From NCBI GenBank assembly GCA_004294465.1, contig REAV01000128.1, positions 1 to 7,347 of the forward strand: a DNA stretch of 7,347 nt, in the 5' to 3' direction. The DNA is from Sphingobacteriia bacterium. Its GTDB lineage: Bacteria > Bacteroidota > Bacteroidia > Chitinophagales > Chitinophagaceae. How positions within the stretch are numbered: the stretch's first letter is position 1; every line of letters starts with the position of its first letter. The notes under the pieces were generated by a model that saw only the letters and a list, made by a program, of their open reading frames with translations, had not been told where the DNA came from and searched no databases. Below, piece by piece: positions 5,575 through 7,347 of this stretch. A program made the translations under genes and the position numbers.

Positions 5575-6879
5575 ATGAGTAGTTTCGAAGTCATCGGCGG
5601 AAAAAAATTAAGTGGCACGATTGTTCCACAAGGTGCTAAAAATGAAGCCTTACAAATATTATCTGCAGTTGTATTAACCGATCAAGTAATTACAATTTCC
5701 AATATTCCTGATATTGTAGACGTAAATTTATTGATTGAATTACTCCATGAGATTGGTGTAAAAATCAATCGTATCAGTGCAGACACTTATTCTTTCCAGG
5801 CAGATCAAATTGATATTGACTATTTAGCATCAGAAGATTTTAGAAAAAAAAGCGGAAGACTAAGAGGCAGTGTAATGCTTGCTGGGCCTATGCTAGCGAG
5901 ATTTAAAAAAGCATATATCCCAAAACCTGGGGGAGATAAAATCGGAAGGAGAAGATTAGACACCCATATCATCGGTTTTGAAAAACTGGGTGCTACATAT
6001 GCATATGATGATGCATTGGGATGTTTTACTTTATCATCCAACCAATTGAAAGGAACTTTTATGTTATTGGATGAGCCATCAGTAACTGGTACTGCCAATA
6101 TCGTAATGGCAGCAGTATTAGCAGAAGGTATCACCACTATTTACAATGCAGCATGTGAGCCTTATTTGCAGCAGTTGTGCAATATGCTCAATCGTATGGG
6201 CGCAAAAATTGCTGGCATTGGAAGTAATTTATTGACCATTGAAGGAGTATCAAAATTGGGAGGAACCGAACATCGCTTATTGCCCGATATGATTGAGATA
6301 GGCAGTTTTATTGGCCTAGCTGCGATGACGCAAAGTGAAATCACCATAAAAAATGCAGGAGTTGCACACTTAGGAATTATACCTGAAAAGTTCAGGTTAC
6401 TAGGTATTGAATTTGATATCAAGGATGATGATATTTATATACCTGCACAAGATTCATATACGATTCAAACTTTTATGGATGGAGGCATCTTAACTATTTC
6501 CGATCATCCATGGCCAGGTTTTACGCCCGATTTATTGAGTATTGTTTTAGTAGTTGCCACACAAGCAATTGGCAGTGTACTCATTCACCAGAAAATGTTT
6601 GAAAGTCGTTTATTCTTCACCGATAAATTAATTGATATGGGAGCGCAAATAATTTTGTGCGATCCACATCGTGCAACGGTTATTGGTTTAGGAAGAAAAA
6701 ATAATTTAAGAGGAATCACCATGAGTAGCCCCGATATTCGAGCAGGTCAAGCTTTGCTGATTGCAGCATTGAGTGCCGAGGGTAAAAGCACTATTCAAAA
6801 TATTGAGCAAATAGACAGGGGGTACCAGTTTATAGATACCCGCCTGCGTGCACTGGGTGCGGATATTCAAAGGAAATAA
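5575..6879 (+). CDS. murA: UDP-N-acetylglucosamine 1-carboxyvinyltransferase with Asp at the catalytic Cys position
   Basis: MurA performs the first committed cytoplasmic step of peptidoglycan synthesis, transferring enolpyruvate from PEP to UDP-GlcNAc. The protein has 434 residues, close to the usual 420-430. Visible family features are K22-N23 (PQGAKNEAL) and R97 in GRLRGSVMLAGPMLARF. The active loop is P-G-G-D121-K-I-G-R-R-R-L-D (R126 aligning with E. coli R120), followed by PDMIEIGSF (237-245), the acid-base Asp319 in GFTPD, and Arg389 in PDIRAGQA. E. coli has Cys115 where this enzyme has Asp121. Spacing from the conserved Arg (R97 to D121, 24 residues, as R91 to C115) fixes the alignment. 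Asp at this site occurs in active, fosfomycin-insensitive MurA enzymes such as that of Mycobacterium. The ATG at 5575 starts MSSFEVIGG, a normal family start. The preceding terminator implies its own promoter or read-through, but I saw no clear promoter box in the short gap. Confidence 0.96.
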   Translation: MSSFEVIGGKKLSGTIVPQGAKNEALQILSAVVLTDQVITISNIPDIVDVNLLIELLHEIGVKINRISADTYSFQADQIDIDYLASEDFRKKSGRLRGSVMLAGPMLARFKKAYIPKPGGDKIGRRRLDTHIIGFEKLGATYAYDDALGCFTLSSNQLKGTFMLLDEPSVTGTANIVMAAVLAEGITTIYNAACEPYLQQLCNMLNRMGAKIAGIGSNLLTIEGVSKLGGTEHRLLPDMIEIGSFIGLAAMTQSEITIKNAGVAHLGIIPEKFRLLGIEFDIKDDDIYIPAQDSYTIQTFMDGGILTISDHPWPGFTPDLLSIVLVVATQAIGSVLIHQKMFESRLFFTDKLIDMGAQIILCDPHRATVIGLGRKNNLRGITMSSPDIRAGQALLIAALSAEGKSTIQNIEQIDRGYQFIDTRLRALGADIQRK

Positions 6880-6881
6880 TG

Positions 6882-7196
6882 TTATTTCAACTTTCCTTCT
6901 AAACCAGCCCATCCTCCTCCATTATACACTTCTGTAAAGCCATTAGACAGCATCCAGGATTTAGCCGAACCACTTCTCATGCCAGAAGCGCAACATGTAA
7001 TCACAGGTTTGTCTTTTTTTAATTTCGAAGCAAGTTGTGGTAAACGATCTAGCGGCAAATTGATTGATCCTTTGATATGGCCCGAACGATACTCACCTTC
7101 TGAACGAACATCAACAATTTGTGCGCCATTGCTCATAAGAGCAGCATAGTCCACTGCAGGGCCTACACCGAATAAATTTTTCAAAAATTCCATCAT
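6882..7196 (-). CDS. Single-domain rhodanese-like sulfurtransferase
   Basis: This is a 104-residue protein made of one rhodanese domain. Rhodaneses carry sulfane sulfur as a persulfide on a catalytic Cys, and stand-alone forms act in thiosulfate, thiol or persulfide metabolism. Family marks are IVDVRSEGEYRSGHIKGSINLP (about 27-48) and the active loop C69-A-S-G-M-R74, a C-x4-R loop ending in Arg as in sulfurtransferases. The closing NGGGW (92-96) is also typical. A second Cys (C68) sits directly before the catalytic one. No signal peptide is evident, so it is probably cytoplasmic. Two Met codons open the frame (7194-7196 and 7191-7193), and either could be the start. It lies 17 bases after the OsmC-family gene on the same strand and is probably co-transcribed with it. 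It converges on murA with only 2 bases between the stop codons. The physiological sulfur donor is unknown. Confidence 0.92.
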   Translation of the reverse strand: MMEFLKNLFGVGPAVDYAALMSNGAQIVDVRSEGEYRSGHIKGSINLPLDRLPQLASKLKKDKPVITCCASGMRSGSAKSWMLSNGFTEVYNGGGWAGLEGKLK

Positions 7197-7213
7197 TTAA
7201 TTTGTTTTAATTT

Positions 7214-7347
7214 TTAAACAGTTTCAAGAACTGGCTGATTGTTATATACCATCACACCATTGTACCATATCTCCCAAGTTACTGGTAATATTTTTTTAAG
7301 CATATGACTCACCCCACAATACTTTTCCTGAGAGTCCATAACGGCAC
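7214..7347 (-). CDS. OsmC/Ohr-family protein, C-terminal 43 residues (partial)
   Basis: The window edge cuts this gene, and only its last 43 codons and the TAA at 7214-7216 are visible. The visible end includes DSQEKYCGVSHMLKK followed by ILPVTWEI. This fits the C-terminal signature of OsmC-like proteins, in which the second conserved redox Cys lies in a YC-x-V-x-x-M-L context (here the Cys codon is 7316-7318). OsmC/Ohr proteins reduce organic hydroperoxides through a Cys pair. The N-terminal domain and first Cys lie outside the window, so subfamily and activity cannot be judged. The gene reads straight into the rhodanese gene with a 17-base gap, which suggests one transcript. The assignment rests on a short motif. 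An unrelated protein with a similar tail is possible but less likely. Confidence 0.7.
   Translation of the reverse strand, partial: AVMDSQEKYCGVSHMLKKILPVTWEIWYNGVMVYNNQPVLETV

Noticed and set aside
5820..6912. Minus-strand open frames at 5820-6137, 6162-6422 and 6706-6912
   Set aside because: All are antisense to conserved murA codons, and the last also overlaps the rhodanese 3' end. None shows a domain, signal or start context.
1..7347. Mobile element, CRISPR array, tRNA, riboswitch or phage signature
   Set aside because: No repeat-spacer pattern, transposase or integrase motif, cloverleaf or large structured leader was seen. Gaps between genes are all under about 95 bases.

Overview
The window reads as an ordinary chromosomal segment of a Bacteroidota bacterium, probably near the Chitinophagaceae/Sphingobacteriia. 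The evidence is a Bacteroidota-restricted DUF4290 protein next to murA, a cysteine-free RecO, a good TAnnTTTG-type -7 promoter box, almost no Shine-Dalgarno sequences, and AT-rich codon use. No mobile element, tRNA, rRNA or CRISPR array was seen. Coding density is high, and no gene-free stretch exceeds about 95 bases.

Layout, left to right. (1) recO on the minus strand (1-716), cut by the window edge a few codons before its end. (2) Divergent from it, a secreted protein on the plus strand (782-2668). It joins a zinc phospholipase C / S1-P1 nuclease-like domain to a C-terminal region that looks like an outer-membrane beta-barrel. (3) A membrane fatty acyl desaturase on the minus strand (2706-3488), converging on it. 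(4) pheS on the minus strand (3576-4622), without pheT beside it. (5) Divergent from pheS, a DUF4290 protein on the plus strand (4715-5497) with an Asn/Gly/Arg-rich repeat tail, closed by a strong intrinsic terminator (5520-5550). (6) murA on the plus strand (5575-6879), with Asp in place of the usual catalytic Cys. (7) Converging on murA with a 2-base gap, a two-gene minus-strand unit: an OsmC-family gene (partial, 7214-7347) followed by a single-domain rhodanese (6882-7196).

Most genes are housekeeping: recombination repair (RecO), translation (PheS), peptidoglycan precursor synthesis (MurA) and membrane lipid unsaturation (desaturase). They form short separate transcription units rather than one pathway operon. 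The OsmC/rhodanese pair is the only obvious functional pairing, with a likely thiol, peroxide or sulfane-sulfur role. The points most worth following are the secreted metalloenzyme/barrel fusion with a predicted Trp mature N-terminus, the MurA Cys-to-Asp change (predicted fosfomycin insensitivity), the Gln in the third histidine box of the desaturase, and the repeat-bearing tail of the DUF4290 protein. I found no convincing previously undescribed multi-gene system.
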